From Rattus norvegicus (lineage: Eukaryota > Chordata > Mammalia > Rodentia > Muridae), in NCBI RefSeq assembly GCF_036323735.1, contig NC_086031.1:34858725-34922724 (forward strand): a stretch of DNA of 64,000 nt, written 5' to 3'. Shown here piece after piece: positions 21,193-34,774 of the stretch. Position 1 is the stretch's first letter, and every line of letters starts with the position of its first letter. The notes beneath the pieces were generated by a model, which did no database searches, was not told the DNA's origin, and saw only the letters and a program-made list of their open reading frames with translations. A program made the translations under genes and the position numbers.

Positions 21193-21949
21193 AATACCCC
21201 CACATTCTCAATTCATTGACAACCTTTTGTACCTAGAGGTCACCTAGCAACACTTCTATGATGTAACTCAACAGGAAATGACCAGTGGCCCTGGATCCCC
21301 GAAGTCCTAACTCAGAGGCTTTTGCACTCACCTATTTACCTGTCACTCCAACACTCTCCATTTTCCTAAAACTGTGGACCTTGTCACCAAAGGCCTACAC
21401 CTGGAAAATGGACACCGAGAGTCAGATCTTAGACTGAGACCAGAACACAAGCACGTGACCAAGGTTACTCGCTCACAGTGTGGTCATCCACGACTCCAAG
21501 TTTCAAAATCAGGTTTCTGAATTCTCTGGATACACGTTTTTCAGGCTCAGCAGGTTATGGCTCCATCCTCCATTAAAGTCTGTCCTGGTCCTCTTCAAGG
21601 AACTCTAAAGAGAAAGCTATTCATTCAGACACTATTGCAACAATTTCGAAAAGATCTTTGCTGAGGAAAATATGGATGGTGGCACCAAGCATCTAATGTG
21701 AAATAGTCAGGACAAAATCAAAGTGGAGAGTGGAGGCCACTTATTAACAAACACTAGGAATTCTGGACAGACCATGAGGCAACAACTGTTAGTGAAGACA
21801 TTCAATCTAGAAGAAACACATATGCAGGAAGATATAATGAAGATGTCCAGCCTAGAAGAAACACAACACAACAAGGAGGCAAGGAAGGTTACCTAGGAGA
21901 CAATTCAGGCTAGCTTTCTTTAAGAGCAACTGACATATCTTCCAATCTG
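21193..21949. other. Unique sequence with a short imperfect direct repeat
   Basis: Two 27-bp copies at 21794-21820 and 21839-21865 share CTAGAAGAAACACA and differ at five transition sites. The rest is unremarkable. Confidence 0.5.
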
Positions 21950-22165
21950 AATCCAGCGTTCTCTAGGGGAACAGAACCTATAGAATAAGTATACACTTAA
22001 AAAAGTATAGAGTTATTAGATTGACTTACATGATAAGGTCTATCTCACACAAGAACTTGGCAGTTAATCAGTCCATGCTGGAACTGGAGGACTTCCAGAG
22101 AACCACATTAGAAACAGTGAAGTTTCTCTTCTTCTATGTCCTTTAATAAGATCCCTACCAGAAGG
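21950..22165 (-). mobile_element. LTR remnant, MaLR-like
   Basis: AGCGTTCTCTAGGGGAACAG and AGTTATTAGATTGACTTACA match the same LTR family as 15996-16562. Confidence 0.6.
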
Positions 22166-22192
22166 TGCACGCACACACACATGCACACACAT

Positions 22193-22238
<46 letters not shown>
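22166..22238. repeat. (CA)n microsatellite
   Basis: ATGCACACAC units, then about 25 uninterrupted CA units. Confidence 0.96.
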
Positions 22239-22240
<2 letters not shown>

Positions 22241-23214
22241 GGTTAGGGCTTCTCATATCACTCAATGTAATCAAGATGATTCCCCTTCAGCAATCCTTCA
22301 CGGAGCCTCTCCCCTACAGCATTCTAGGTCATATGAAGTGGATATTTTTAAAGTCTACCATTTCATTATTTTCCATCCCAGGAATGCTTTGGCTGCTCAA
22401 ACCTGTGGCTTGTGCCTCCTCTAGCTTGAAAGGAGGATTGGAACTTCAGAGGAGCTTGGTTTCTGAGGTGGGAATCTGCGCTGTATTCAGAGGATGATGA
22501 GAGCCTTGGAGGGTTCCAGAACAGGAATTCACGTGACAAGAACTGCATGTTAAGAAGACTGTGCCAAGTGGGGAGGCACGGACATAAATTTGGGGGAAAC
22601 TCAAGCAGGCAAAGGAGGTAAAAAGACACAGGTGGACACAGACAGCCTGGACCACATGAGGCAGCTGGGATACAGGGCAGTTGAGGTGTCTTTTCCACCC
22701 ATCTTTACGGTGTGCTTTTTGGTAGGCCAGGTAGGCAGGCTGTGCATTCTAAGATTTATTTCTAGATGAGATTATGAACAAATATATCTACTACCTGCAG
22801 AACAGGAGCAGTTACCCTAAGTGGGGGCAAGGGGAGCCTCATTTCCAGATCATCCATGGAGAGAGTATCAGCTGGAGAGGCAGAGGATCCAGCCTCCAAC
22901 CAGGCACTACTTATCAAGTGGCTTAAGGGAAAGGGGTGCTCACCTTGACCATTCATGAGTCCAGGTGCTCACCAAGACTGGCATTGCATCCCCAAGGGTT
23001 TGTTATAAACTTGGGGCAAATGCTAAGGGTCTTTCTAACTATGTGCCCAGTATATGATGCTTAGCTAAGATGCTAACCAGAATGAGGCAGATACCAAGTT
23101 GGTAACTGGGTAACTAATTGGCCAAACCCTCCATACACACACATTAAGAGCCAGCAGTTTGTAGTGGACATTCATTGGAACTGGAGTGTAGATGTATAGA
23201 TATGTATATGTGTA
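22239..23214. other. Unique sequence
   Basis: About 975 bp with no confident repeat. A TGTATATG-rich patch lies near 23195. Confidence 0.45.
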
Positions 23215-23410
23215 TATGTGCATATGAGTGTTGAGATGGGGCATGGTACACATGTGTGTAGGTGCCCACTGAGGCAAGAAAGTGATGGGTTACATTCCCT
23301 CAAGCTGAAGCTGCAGGTGGTTGACAGCTGCCTGGCATGTGCTCTGGGAACCAAGTTTGGATCCTCTGTAAGAACAGCAAGTGACTGCCAAGCCATGTCT
23401 TCAGTCCTAA
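23215..23410 (-). mobile_element. B3-type SINE
   Basis: Antisense landmarks GGTGCCCACTGAGGCAAGAA, GAAGCTGCAGGTGGTTGACA and the head ACTGCCAAGCCATGTCTTCA. Confidence 0.75.
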
Positions 23411-24112
23411 AACACTGTTCTCACATTGACATTTCTGTCCCTTGCTTTAAAAAAACAAAATGGGAAAGAAGGCAAAAAATCTAGTTTTTGACCCTCTTCC
23501 CCTAGAACACAGTCAGTTCTGAGATCAGAATGAGCATTTCAAGACCAGGAATCCTTTTTAGAGACGAGGATTGAAGTTCTTTGGCCCAAGATTCTTGGGA
23601 GAATGTGGTCTCTGAAAGACAGTGGTTGAGGGACAGCTATCCTGTGCCCTGCCTTGGAGTTCCTCAGGCTCTCTCTCTTCAACATAAATGAACATGTGGC
23701 TAATGCAACTGGGCTTTACCATCTTAGTTGACCACAGAAAAGCCAGTGCTGGAATTAGACTTACTGCATGCTCTTCGTCTTCGCTGAGAGGCCATAAGAG
23801 AAATATTTGAGGAATGTTACTTTGCCTGTACAAGTCCCAGAGAAGAAATCTGTCCTCTGTGTTCCCCAGTGTCCTTACACATCTCTAGAACAGTGAATCC
23901 CCTCTCCACATGATGCCAGGGCAAGGCCACCTCTTTTGGCTTCCCTTCTTTTTCTCTTTAGATCTTCCCGTCTTAAAATGTTGTGCATCCTTGTCCTCTC
24001 TCCTTCGCACCCAAGGTTCAATGTACGCTCAGCATTGAATGTGATTGTAATAACTGACTATTACAATGGTCAGTGGCATTTGTCAGCACTTGACGGATAT
24101 GTATGCCCAAAG
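23411..24112. other. Unique sequence
   Basis: No recognised repeat or exon. Confidence 0.45.
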
Positions 24113-24518
<406 letters not shown>

Positions 24519-25580
24519 TTCTCTATTTTATCTGCATTTACCTACTTTTAAAACATATCTCACATATGGCCAGTTCTGTAGACTTCACTTACCTAAAGAA
24601 AAAAATTAAGAGGTGGATGAATTTTAAGTAGAGGTGACTTAGATCACCAGTAGGCAGACCTAGTTAGCTTTGGTGAACAGATGTCAGAGTAGGTGGTAAA
24701 TACATTGATCTGAATTTCAGTGTTTTGCATGCAGTTAGCCACAGTGGAACCAAACATGCAGGGTCAGCTCCACTATTGGCCTGAGTTTTCCATTCAATCC
24801 AATTTAGCCAAAATAAGTAGAATTTCAATAACCAGACAGCCAATTTCTCCAGGATAAGAGTTCATGTTTTATTCACATAGCAAGTGAACACCACCCTGCT
24901 GTACACGAGGTGCTCACAAAATGTCTGAGGCAGGTTGAATTTAATCACAGTAGAAATGTGCCTGCCAGGTGCAATACACAATACCCAGAGTCTACCAGAC
25001 CCTTGGGGAGGTATAACTCATGGGCCTGAATAGATAGGAATGGCCACATAATCAATACAGCCTTCCTGGGCTGTGTAGGCTGATCTCCCTAGGCCCTGCT
25101 TATCCCTGCTGTGGGTCTTCCCCATGCTGGCTGTCTCCTCACAACAACCACCCTCTTCTCATTTCTTTAACCAGCTCCCTCCAACCTGGAAGCCTTAAAT
25201 CAAGTCTCCCCACCATAAAACTTGTTTCCAATTCTGGCTAACCCACATGGATATCCCTTTCCTTGTTATCCACAGCACACAGAGATCCTCTGGGGGTGTC
25301 CAACAGCCTGTGACTTCCCCACCCTAAGATAGTGTAAACACTGTGATTTTAGCTCTTCCTGAGAAGACCCCTCCCACTGCTGTTTAATCTGAGTCAGAAA
25401 GTCTTTAGATACTGGGACGAAACAGCCAGAGGCCAGGTCCTCCCTGCACCACTGAGTACGTGTTACACATTGATCACATTAATACCAAGACAAAACCACT
25501 AAGAGATATGGATGGATCAATGCTTGGATACGAAGGGAGGAGGGTAGATAGTTAGACTGACAAAATAGATACATACATGG

Positions 25581-25581
<1 letters not shown>
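24519..25581. other. Unassigned sequence
   Basis: No family recognised. 24900-25450 has the pyrimidine-rich, AATAAA-poor look of an old LTR, but I cannot name it. Confidence 0.35.

Positions 25582-25618
<37 letters not shown>
25582..25618. repeat. (CA)n microsatellite
   Basis: About 18 CA units. Confidence 0.96.
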
Positions 25619-25620
<2 letters not shown>

Positions 25621-25864
25621 CCCACTGCCCTACACAAAAGGTAAAGAGATCTGGGTCAGGGGAGGTGAATCAGGCCCACCTCCTGTCTGACCGTGATGAA
25701 CTGAGCCCTCAGAGCTGCATCCACATGTGCCAGCTTTGCAATACCCACTGCCTGCCCCATCCTCGATTCTCCTTGCTAAACCTTACACGAGTGTTTTTCT
25801 CCTTTGCAAAATTTGCTTAGTCTAGCCAAGCTGAGACATTTCAAAGCCACTACAACCACACAGG

Positions 25865-26032
25865 CTTTTGTGCCTCGGACAAGTGGCTTTCCAGAGATTT
25901 CGTTCTCCTATATCTAAAACAGAAATAACACAGCAAAACCTGTCATGGAAATGAAATAGGATTTTAACTTGCCACATTTCTAGCGCTAAACTATGTTGAC
26001 TGTGCTCAATAAACGTTAGCTATTGAGATTAA
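25865..26032 (+). mobile_element. MIR SINE
   Basis: CCTCGGACAAGTGGCTTTCC, a central degraded part and the diagnostic end TGCTCAATAAACGTTAGCTA (MIR end TGCTCAATAAATGTTAGCTA). The flanking stretch 25619-25864 is unique. Confidence 0.75.
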
Positions 26033-26092
26033 TCTGGGTTCACTTCTTATTCTTGTAGTTTAGCTGGAGACATTAAAACTTCATTTTATTCA

Positions 26093-26412
26093 GGTTGGGG
26101 AGATGGCTCAGTCTGTTTCAAGCATGAGAAGTTGAGTTCATTAAAACAAACAAACAAACAAACCACCAAAACCAGGAGTGGTGTGCTCCTGTAATCCTAG
26201 TACACTGCGGAGGTAGAGATGGGCACATCATCCCTGGCACTGATTGGCTACCCAGTCTTGCCACTCATCAAGCTCTAGCATCAGTTGGAAATCCTGTTTC
26301 AACAAATAAATTATACCAACACACCCAGGAAACAACCTCATAGTTGGCCCCTGGCCTCCACATGCACACCCATGAACACACACAGGTACACACATATCCT
26401 GTCCCACAAACC
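26093..26412 (+). mobile_element. RSINE1 SINE
   Basis: Head GGTTGGGGAGATGGCTCAGT, an A-rich CAAA stretch after the head, body GTGGTGTGCTCCTGTAATCC and tail TGGCCTCCACATGCACACCC. Confidence 0.85.
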
Positions 26413-26784
26413 GATTCTTCATCAATGCTGATTACTTTTGAATCAGCCTCGAACTCTGCCTAGTTGCCCTGCTCTCCTTCCACCCTCACCACCATGCACT
26501 AGTGTAGAGCGCTTGCTTTATGGCTAGCACAGAAGCTTAACTTCCTTCTTGTTCCTCCAACCCCGCTTGATCTTGCCCCCATGCAATCACACTGACATTT
26601 TTGAAACAAATCAGAGGCAAATGTAACATCCCATGCTTTAGTTTGCAATGGGCTCACCTGCTGCTATCAAGGCCAAATTTCAAGGTCCCCACGTGTTATC
26701 CTGTCTCAATGCACAATAGATCAGCTGTGGTCCTTGACTCATAAGATTCTTGCACTTGTCTATGTATAACACAATTACATTTTT
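26413..26784. other. Unique sequence
   Basis: Nothing recognised. Confidence 0.4.
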
Positions 26785-28130
26785 CACTTATTGTGTGTGT
26801 GCTCAGCTAAAGGGAAAGGTCAGCCTCAAGTGTCATCCCTCAGGCACTATCCACTTTGCTTTTTAAGAAGACACGTGCTCCACTATGCTCATAGCAACCT
26901 TATTTATAATAGCCAGAAGCTGAAAAGAACCCAGATGCCCTTCAACAGAGGAATGGATACAGAAAATGTGGTACATCTACACAATGGAATATTACTCAGC
27001 TATCAAAAACAATGCCTTTATGAAATTCTTAGGCAAATGGATGGAACTGGAAAATAACATCCTGAGTGAGCTAACCCAATCACAGAAAAACACACATGGT
27101 ATACACTCATTCATAAGTGGATATTAGCCCAAATGCTCGAATTATCCTAGATGCACAGAACACATGAAACACAAAATGTGAATGCTTCACTCCTTCTTTA
27201 AAAGGGGAACAAGAATACCCTTGGCAGAGAATAGGGAGGCAAAGTTTAAAACAGAGGCAGAAGGAACACCCATTCAGAGCCTGCCCCACATGTGGCCCAT
27301 ACATATACAGCCACCAAACTAGATAAGATAGATGAAGCAAAGAAGTTCAAGCCGACAGGAACCGGATGTAGATCTCTCCTGAGAGACACAGCCAGAATAT
27401 AGCAAATACATAGGTGAATGCCATCATTAAACCACTGAACTGAGAACGGGACCCCTGTTGAAGGAATCTTAGAAAGGATTGAAAGAGCTTGAAGGGGCTT
27501 GAGACCCCATATGAACAACAATGCCAACCAACCAGAGCTTCCAGGACTAAGCCACTACCCAAAGACTATACATGGACTGACCCTGGGCTCCAACCTCATA
27601 GGTAGCAATGAATATCCTAGTAAGAGCACCAGTGGAAGGGGAAGCCCTTGGTCCTGCCAAGAATGAACCCCCAGTGAACGTGATTGTTGGGGGGAGGGCA
27701 GCAATGGGGGGAGGATGGGGAGGGGAACACCCATTTACAAGGGGAGGGGGAGGGGCTAGGGGGATGTTGGCCGGGAAACCGGGAAAGGGATTAACAATCA
27801 AAATGTAAATAAGAAATACCCAAGTTAATAAAGATTTAAAAAAAATAAAGAATAAAAATAGCTGGGTGTGTTGGAGGTAGGAGGACTTGGAAGTTGAGAA
27901 CCACCGTTACGTACGTAGGAAGTTTCAGATAAGCATGGTCTCTCACTGATTGGAACTTACCAAGCTGGCTAGGCTGCCTGCCACCACCTCCCTAGGACTG
28001 CAATTGTCATTGCTTGCCACCACACTGGCTTCGTGATTTCTCAACATGGATTCTAGGCATGAAACTTGGATCCTCATGCCTGCCAAGCAAGCACTTTACA
28101 GATCAAGCCACTCATCTTCTCAGCCCCTCC
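26785..28130 (-). mobile_element. RSINE1 interrupted by LINE-1
   Basis: Left piece 26785-26865 (CAAGTGTCATCCCTCAGGCA, CCACTTTGCTTTTTAAG) and right piece about 27920-28130 (CATGGTCTCTCACTGATTGG, then the antisense head ending CTTCTCAGCCCCTCC) are continuous in RSINE1 once the L1 is removed. Confidence 0.7.
26866..27856 (+). mobile_element. 5'-truncated rat-type LINE-1 3' end
   Basis: Starts in the last ORF2 codons (GACACGTGCTCCACTATG). It keeps the ORF2 tail with defects (AGCTGA where the intact form has AGCTGG) and the 3' UTR with G-rich tract at about 27686-27775, ending in an A-rich tail. About 60 bp between the tail and the RSINE1 resumption is unexplained. Confidence 0.9.
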
Positions 28131-28409
28131 AAGAGAGTTTTCTCCAGGGCCCTTACAGCTATAGGTCCCTGATGAAGTATTATTACACAGGAGATGCAAC
28201 TACTGAGATTTGTTTCAGCGATGACTTAGATGGACAGGAAGTAGGTGAGGTCATTGGTGAGTCAAATAGGTGTATCATTGCAGCAACAGGGTGATGGGGA
28301 CACAGAGGTTCACAATATGGTTTCTTTTTATGTGTTCTTGAATGATCCGATAACAAAAGGCTTATATTTGTGTGTGGGAAGAGTAGAGGGTTCTTATGTG
28401 CTGTTGCAC
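28131..28409. other. Unique sequence
   Basis: Nothing recognised. Confidence 0.4.
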
Positions 28410-28645
28410 ATGTGTGTGAAAGAGTGTGCATGCACATTATGTGTGGAAGAGCCATAGGCCAGCTTTGGAAGCTTTCTACCTTGCCATTTGAGGCACAGTC
28501 TCTAATTGAAATCTGGGGTTCACCGATACATCTAGGCTTACCAGGGAACACTGAGAATCTACCTGGCTCCACTTCCCAAGCACTGGAATCACAAGTATGA
28601 ACCCTGTCCCCAGTGTAAACTGGCAGACAGCCCTGGCCAGAAACA

Positions 28646-28733
<88 letters not shown>
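28410..28733 (-). mobile_element. RSINE1 fragment continuing into (CA)n
   Basis: GAGGCACAGTCTCTAATTGA and CCCAAGCACTGGAATCACAA give the antisense centre. Its head is lost, replaced by unique DNA and a (CA)n tract at 28648-28732 interrupted once. Confidence 0.6.
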
Positions 28734-28734
<1 letters not shown>

Positions 28735-29959
28735 TCCTCAAGTGCACAAGGAGGGCATTGCCATTTTTGTTGCTGGATGAAATGTGAGTTCTTTGGGGGA
28801 AGAGGTTACATGAGGAGCCTACTGACGACCCCAAAACTCTTCATGTGACTTTGTTATGATGAGTTTCACTGTCAATGCACATGTGAACTGGCCCCTGAGG
28901 GTAAACCTACAAACGTGAGAGTGGACTCAAACCCTGAAACATAATGACAAACATTTTCAAATGGGGTTTGTACAATAACCCTTCATTTCTCGTTGAAGAT
29001 TGAGGAAGATGGCAAGCCTCCACTTTGGTGTCTCCATTGGGTCAGCCCTGGCCAATTGGCCATTGATGGCTGTGCTCTCTTCTTACAGTTATGCCCTTGA
29101 GCAGAAGGAGGAATCTTCCTGGGTGTATCTGACACATGGTTCCTAGCCAGGAAGAGGGAGGGAAAGAGGGAAGGCAAGGAAGACAAAGGGAGACAGAGAC
29201 AGGTTTGAGAGACCATGTTCAACAAGAAAAGTTGATTCAATTTGCACTGAAGGTTCCTTGACGCCCTTTAAGTCCAAAATGTTCAACAAATATTTATAAA
29301 GATGTGGGTTTTATCCTGTCTTGTGTTAATTGTTAGCAACAATAACACCATCAACTTGTTTCCACAAAGATTTCCTTGCCTGGTTCCTAATCCTGAGAGC
29401 ACAAACAGGTAGCGCATAGAACTGCCATTTCCCAAGTCCTTCATTCTGTGATTATTGGTCATCGGGCAGAGACGTATTTCCAGGCAGTGGTTTCAAGAGA
29501 GTTCCTTCTTGCATAGCTTTTCAATTTTATCAAGAAAGACAGAAGACAAGTCAACAAATGACTCAGGATGAGGTGGGGCTGGGGATAATAAGAAGTATAG
29601 AATGAGGGGAACTGAGTCAACATATCTCAGAAGACCTTTTCTGTGGAGCTAATATCCAACCTGAATGAGGTCACAAGGAGAGCTGGGCAAAGGCTCAGAG
29701 GGACACATTCTGCGGACTGGAAAGTATGTGTGCCAATGTTCTAGACCACCAGTGAACTTGGCTGATCTGCCTTGTTAGAGCCTCTGAGTAAGAGCTTGCT
29801 GAGAGAGGCCAGCAGCAGGCATGGGATGAGGGCCTTGGAATCATGAGGAATACTTTGGATGTGATTCAGGACCAGATGGGAAAATTTGGAGGATTTTGAG
29901 CAGGAGGCAGAAGCATAGTTAGATGAAGAAGCTTGAGAATGAATATGACATGACTCATA
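28734..29959. other. Unique sequence
   Basis: 1.2 kb with no recognised repeat except a short purine tract at 29150-29205 and an L2/MIR-like TTCAACAAATATTTATAAAG near 29282. No exon recognised. Confidence 0.45.
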
Positions 29960-30480
29960 GAATCTACAGGAACACGCTTTCCCAGGGGAAATGTAAGCAA
30001 ATGCCTAATCCTGTCTTATGGGTTCTAACCCATATGGTTATAGCCCTGTCCGACCAAAGCCCAACTTGGGGCACAAATTAGTTTCTTGGCTTGCTTACAG
30101 AATATGGGTAAGAGGTTACTTACAGGAGCACAAGTGACCTCAAACCAGAAAAATCTCACCCAGAGTGCATAGCTGCAAAGATGGAGTTCCTCTCCCATTT
30201 CAGTTAACCCTGGACCCTCTATGCAGTCTTATACTCCTGGAGACCACAGGGCAATGCACGGTTGGGGCAACATTGTATACAAATGGCCAGGAGGTACAAG
30301 AAGAAGCAGCCAAAATCTCCAAAGACCCTCGGTGTCTATTAGGAAATGTCAGCAACACGGGTGTGATCTAGGGCACATTTTCCAAGATACTACAGAGGCT
30401 CTGATGAAGGTCCTGGCTGTTGTAATATCAAGTAGCAGAGTCAGAGTTCAGTGTCCGAGATGCAGGGTCCTTGTCTCTTC
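29960..30480 (-). mobile_element. Unassigned LTR-like repeat, copy 1
   Basis: Similar in order and sequence to 33700-33910 (GTAAGCAAATGCCT, GACCAAAGCCCAACTT, TTACTTACAGGAGCAC). It has the look of an antisense rodent LTR, but the family name is unknown to me. Orientation is a guess. Confidence 0.4.
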
Positions 30481-30675
30481 AGGGGCATGACATGGGAGCC
30501 TCCCTCCTCCCATCAATGGTCTCTTCATGCCACACTTACTTCTCTTTGCCCAAGAGGCCCGCTCCCATTATACCATGGTGGGAAAATGTCGCAAGCTGAG
30601 GATGGGCATCTATTTTGTGCAGCATTTTGGCCAAGATCAAGAATGGATGGGTCCTCCCATTCATTATTCAAACCT

Positions 30676-30944
30676 AGGAGCTGAGGAGATGGCTCAGTTG
30701 ATAAAGCACTTGCTGCACAACCGTGTGGACACGAGGTGAGTCCCTAGCATCCAGGGGAAAAGCCAAACGTCATCATTTTCAGTCCTGGCACCAGAGAGGT
30801 GAAGATCAGAGGATTCCCGAGGTTTGCTTTTCAACCAGTGTAGCCAAATGAGTGAGCTCCATTTTAGTGTCTCGAAAAATAAGATAAAGAGAAAATAAGA
30901 AAGACAGACAATATTAACTTGGAACCTCCATGTGCATAGACACA

Positions 30945-30975
<31 letters not shown>
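30676..30975 (+). mobile_element. RSINE1 SINE
   Basis: Head GCTGAGGAGATGGCTCAGTT, GGTGAGTCCCTAGCATCCAG, and a tail with GAACCTCCATGTGCATAGAC and (CA)n. Unique DNA at 30481-30675 precedes it. Confidence 0.85.
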
Positions 30976-30976
<1 letters not shown>

Positions 30977-32949
30977 TCATATATACGCACACTCAAATTA
31001 ATAATTAAAGTACATGTATCATATAAATCCTACCATAAGAACTTGCATGTGAATGCAGCTTTGTCAACCAAATTACTTGACAACCACAAATGTGCCTGCA
31101 TTTAAAAGAACCCCAAAGAAAGCCTTATTAAGAAAAAAAATCATCTTGTAATACAAATCACACACAAAAAATTTCCTTCTCACCAAAAATTAGCATCTCT
31201 GTACATGGATTTTCAAAATGTAATTCATACTCAATTGTCACTGGCAACACCATTGCAAAATATAATTACCACTAGTAAGATAGATACATTACAAATATCA
31301 CAATAACGGTTACATATGGTTAACTCACCATCATCACAGAGAGACGTCAGTAGCACCAAATCTGGAGCTTATGCAACCTGTGTAGATTTCAGTTCTCTTC
31401 TTTCTGTCATATTAATGAAACGCTCCCCCAGGGATGGTGGGGTAGATTTTTTTTTTGTCCTATATATGAGTTTTATTTGACCAACAGAACCAGCCCTCAA
31501 CTCCCTAGAGGATCCCCACAGGAAGCAAATGTAGGTGTGTTCTGAGCACGCCAATGATCAAAGAGAGAAGCCAACTCTTGTGCCAGCCACTCTCTTGATT
31601 ATTCAGGGAAGGATGATCCAATTTGTGGATTAGCTGGGCCTCTTGGCCTTTTCTGATTTCACTGATCATTAGCCCATGCCCCCCTCGGGCCAGGAAGATA
31701 AAAGGAGCCCGGCAAAGCGGTCCACTGGCTTCTTGGCTGGTGTGGTAAAGGGGCAGAACTGGAGGCAGTCATTTGCAGTGGGGAAAATGAGGTCTGGGGA
31801 TTATCTGGCTTTCAGTGAGTTAGCTTTTCCATAGCTCCCTAGACCCCCACCTGAGTGCCTAACATCGAGTAACAGACAGTTTGCCTTAGTTGAGTGGTCT
31901 ACAGAGGCAGCCTATGGGCTTCAAATGTGATCCTTCAAAAGCTGGAGGTGGCGGAGGTGTGCCGCTGCTCTCAAAAGGCAGAGTAAACATGGGCGCACCA
32001 AACTCCCACCACCTCTGTGGTGGACTGGAGTGTCAGAGCAAATGTCAGAGAGCAGGTGTGAGCTTTAATACCACTCTGCACCTGGGAAGAGATGTGCTGC
32101 TTTAAACCCTGGAAGGAAAGGCCGTTCTCTGGCACAGCACTTTGTGGGATTACAAAAACTGCAAAGGGAGAGAAAGCGAGGAAGGAAATAGCAAGAAACA
32201 GGGGTTTAGGATTCAGGGGAAAGGAGAGGTTTTCAGTTCCTCTGAGTAACTCCTCAGTGACCAAGTCAGACTGTGGAACAGAAGTATGAAGGTTATATGC
32301 CTCACCCTTCATTGAAGCCATGCCATTGGGAAAGAGACTGCCAAAACCTCAGTGGAAGCTGAAGTAGGTCTTCACAGGCAAGACCTGCCCATCATCCACT
32401 TGGGTGATCCATCTCAGAGCCTTTTTTTTTTGGTCCAATAGCAAAGACAACAGGAGTATAGAAGGTTGAGAGAAGCAATTGAGATTCCCTAGTATAGAAC
32501 CCAGTGAGGTGTGTGTCTATAGAGTGTTCTGGGTGATGGATAGAGTCAGGAGGGAGCTGTGAGGCTAAGCCACACGTGTAGGACTAAGCCTCCCTCCATC
32601 CTGAGTACCTTCTTCTCCATCCTTCATGATTTAGTGTCCTCCATGCAAGGGAACCAGAGCATGCCTCAGCTTGTCCCAGAGCTTCCTAGCCTCATATACT
32701 ACAACAAAGATCTGACTTAAAGAACGTTGAGGTCCAGATCCCTGATGACACTGCTCACCACGATTGGTTCAGAATTTGCAGAAGACCTGAGGAAGACCAA
32801 TGGGCAGCATCCCAGAACATCCATGTGGAGAAGTGATCTCGAGAAGAGCTCCAAAGAGTGCTGCCCAGGTGCCAGATGCATTAAGGGATGAGTTTTTAGA
32901 CAGCTTTTGTTTCAGAATCATCTAACCCTGTCTTAAGAATTCCAAGCAA
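30976..32949. other. Unique sequence, repeat-poor
   Basis: Nearly 2 kb without a confident transposon. 31090-31330 is AT-rich with AAAATATAATTACCACTAG and ATTAATGAAACG. 31670-31730 is GC-richer, with GATAAAAGGAGCCCGGC. No convincing exon. Confidence 0.45.
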
Positions 32950-33173
32950 GAATAGCCTACTTGATGTGATCAGTAAAATGCTTATCTGAAAGCACGAGTA
33001 CTTGGTTTCACACCCTGCCACCCACACACACAGATTGGGTGAGGTAATGAGTAACAGCCATCCCAGTGCTGGGGAGACAATAGAGACAGGTGGGTCCCTT
33101 CCGATTTCTGGCCATCTAGCCTATTCTAATCATCAAACTGCAGGTCAGTGAGAAAAAGCTGTTGAAAGAAGGA

Positions 33174-33236
<63 letters not shown>

Positions 33237-33330
33237 GGAGAAAGAAGGAAAGAAAGAAAAGGAGGCAGATGACCTCTGAGGAACAACATTCAAGTTTGAC
33301 CTCTGGGCTCCACACCCATACAAGAGAACC
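32950..33330 (+). mobile_element. RSINE1-like SINE with internal (GAAA)n
   Basis: Degraded head and body (CCCAGTGCTGGGGAGACAAT, CAGTGAGAAAAAGC), a (GAAA)n tract at 33165-33262, then GACCTCTGGGCTCCACACCC. The tetranucleotide grew from the A-rich internal segment. Confidence 0.65.
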
Positions 33331-33599
33331 ACCCAATGAGCCCAGTTATCCCTCTGATCCAATGATTGTGAGTTTTGGGCTTTGTTTTGGGTCTTCTTAT
33401 TGTGGAACCAGAAAGGGACAGAGTTGGCTATCTATTAATCACAGGATTAAAATTCCAGAGGTTAAGCTAGAACAAGACGCCACTGAACACAAGCTTACTT
33501 CCTCAGCTCTTCATTTTAAAGCAGTTGTCTCTTCGAAGGTTCAAGGACATACTATCACAATAGAGTTTTCAAGGACATATCTCACAACAGAGTTCTGAT
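33331..33599. other. Unique sequence with a 28-bp tandem duplication
   Basis: 33540-33567 and 33568-33594 are adjacent near-identical copies beginning TTCAAGGACAT and ending AGAGTT. Confidence 0.6.
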
Positions 33600-33910
33600 A
33601 ATCGTGATTTCCTTGAGCTTCCTCCATGAACTTGTCATCCCAAGGACAGCATCCGACCATCCTATTGAGGTACGAAAACAGAGGATATGAACAATGACTT
33701 CAAATGATGGAGCCAGGCCATTTAGTATAGGGAAGTATAGCATTATGTTTTCCTGGAAAGGTGTGAGCAAATGCCTGTTTACCATAGATGGGGTTCCCAA
33801 GACAAATCAAATAACTCATCCTACCAAAGTTCATCTTAGCCAACTTTTCTTCTAGGGACTTACATAACTGAAAAGTTGCTTTCAGGGCACATAATTGACC
33901 CCAAAATACT
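33600..33910 (-). mobile_element. Unassigned LTR-like repeat, copy 2
   Basis: GTGAGCAAATGCCTGTTTAC, TACCAAAGTTCATCTTAGCC and GGGACTTACATAACTGAAAA parallel the copy at 29960-30480. Confidence 0.4.
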
Positions 33911-34580
33911 TACATCACTATGACATAATAGGCCATGGCCTCATGGAAGCTGAATCACTTATCCTCTTTCAGTCAATATTCTACTTCCTACGTACTCTCT
34001 AATGCCCCAAGATCGCTTGTGGCTAGGGGAGGAAAGAGGAGCAGTGACTGGGATTCCAGGTGAGGTGTGGGACCCTTCCCACTTTTGTCCACTAGGGAGT
34101 GTCAATAGTTCTGTTTCTGCTACCACAGACCCATACCATCAAAGTTTTCCTACTCAGTTGCCATGGTCCCCTAGACAAAGTGTTGTCTCTTCTAAGATGG
34201 CAAGGGGACAATCATTTTATCCCCAGAAGAAAAACACATACTATTGCAGGAAGAAAGCAGGATGTCAAACTGCTGTGCCTCCAACGGGCTACTATGGGAC
34301 ATTGGGTCTCTGTGCTCATGCCTCATATAGGAGAGTTTTAGAGAATTCTCACCGCTGTGACCTGTCGTGAGAAAAAAGTTAAGCCATCACACTGCTACAG
34401 GAGCAGAGTGAAGTTTGGTGTCCTCCATTAGATACAAGATATGGTTCTTTTTGGGGCATAGTACCAACATCATTGGCTTTTTGCTTTTCAAGTGTAAAAC
34501 CTTTAAGGGACAAAACTTCTCTAAAATTTCTTCAGGATCCAGAAGCCACAATAAGTGCTCAATCAATATTTGTTGGCAGC
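33911..34580. other. Unique sequence
   Basis: No confident repeat, except an L2/MIR-like end AATAAGTGCTCAATCAATAT near 34550. Confidence 0.4.
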
Positions 34581-34727
34581 TTGCCTGGTTTATGTGTGTG
34601 TGGGATGGGGGGGGGTGTGGGTGCATGAATGTGTACCTATGTTCCCGTGTATGCAGGTGTGAAGGACAAAGACCAATACACTTAACTGTGGTATCTAAGG
34701 TACTGTCCACCTTATTCTATATTCATT

Positions 34728-34774
<47 letters not shown>

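Noticed and set aside
24900..25450. Possible endogenous retroviral LTR
   Set aside because: Composition is suggestive, but I found no TG...CA ends, target duplication or recognised family phrases.
26866..27856. Possible 3' transduction after the L1 tail (27857-27915)
   Set aside because: No target duplication could be matched across it; a small B1 or RSINE piece is equally likely.
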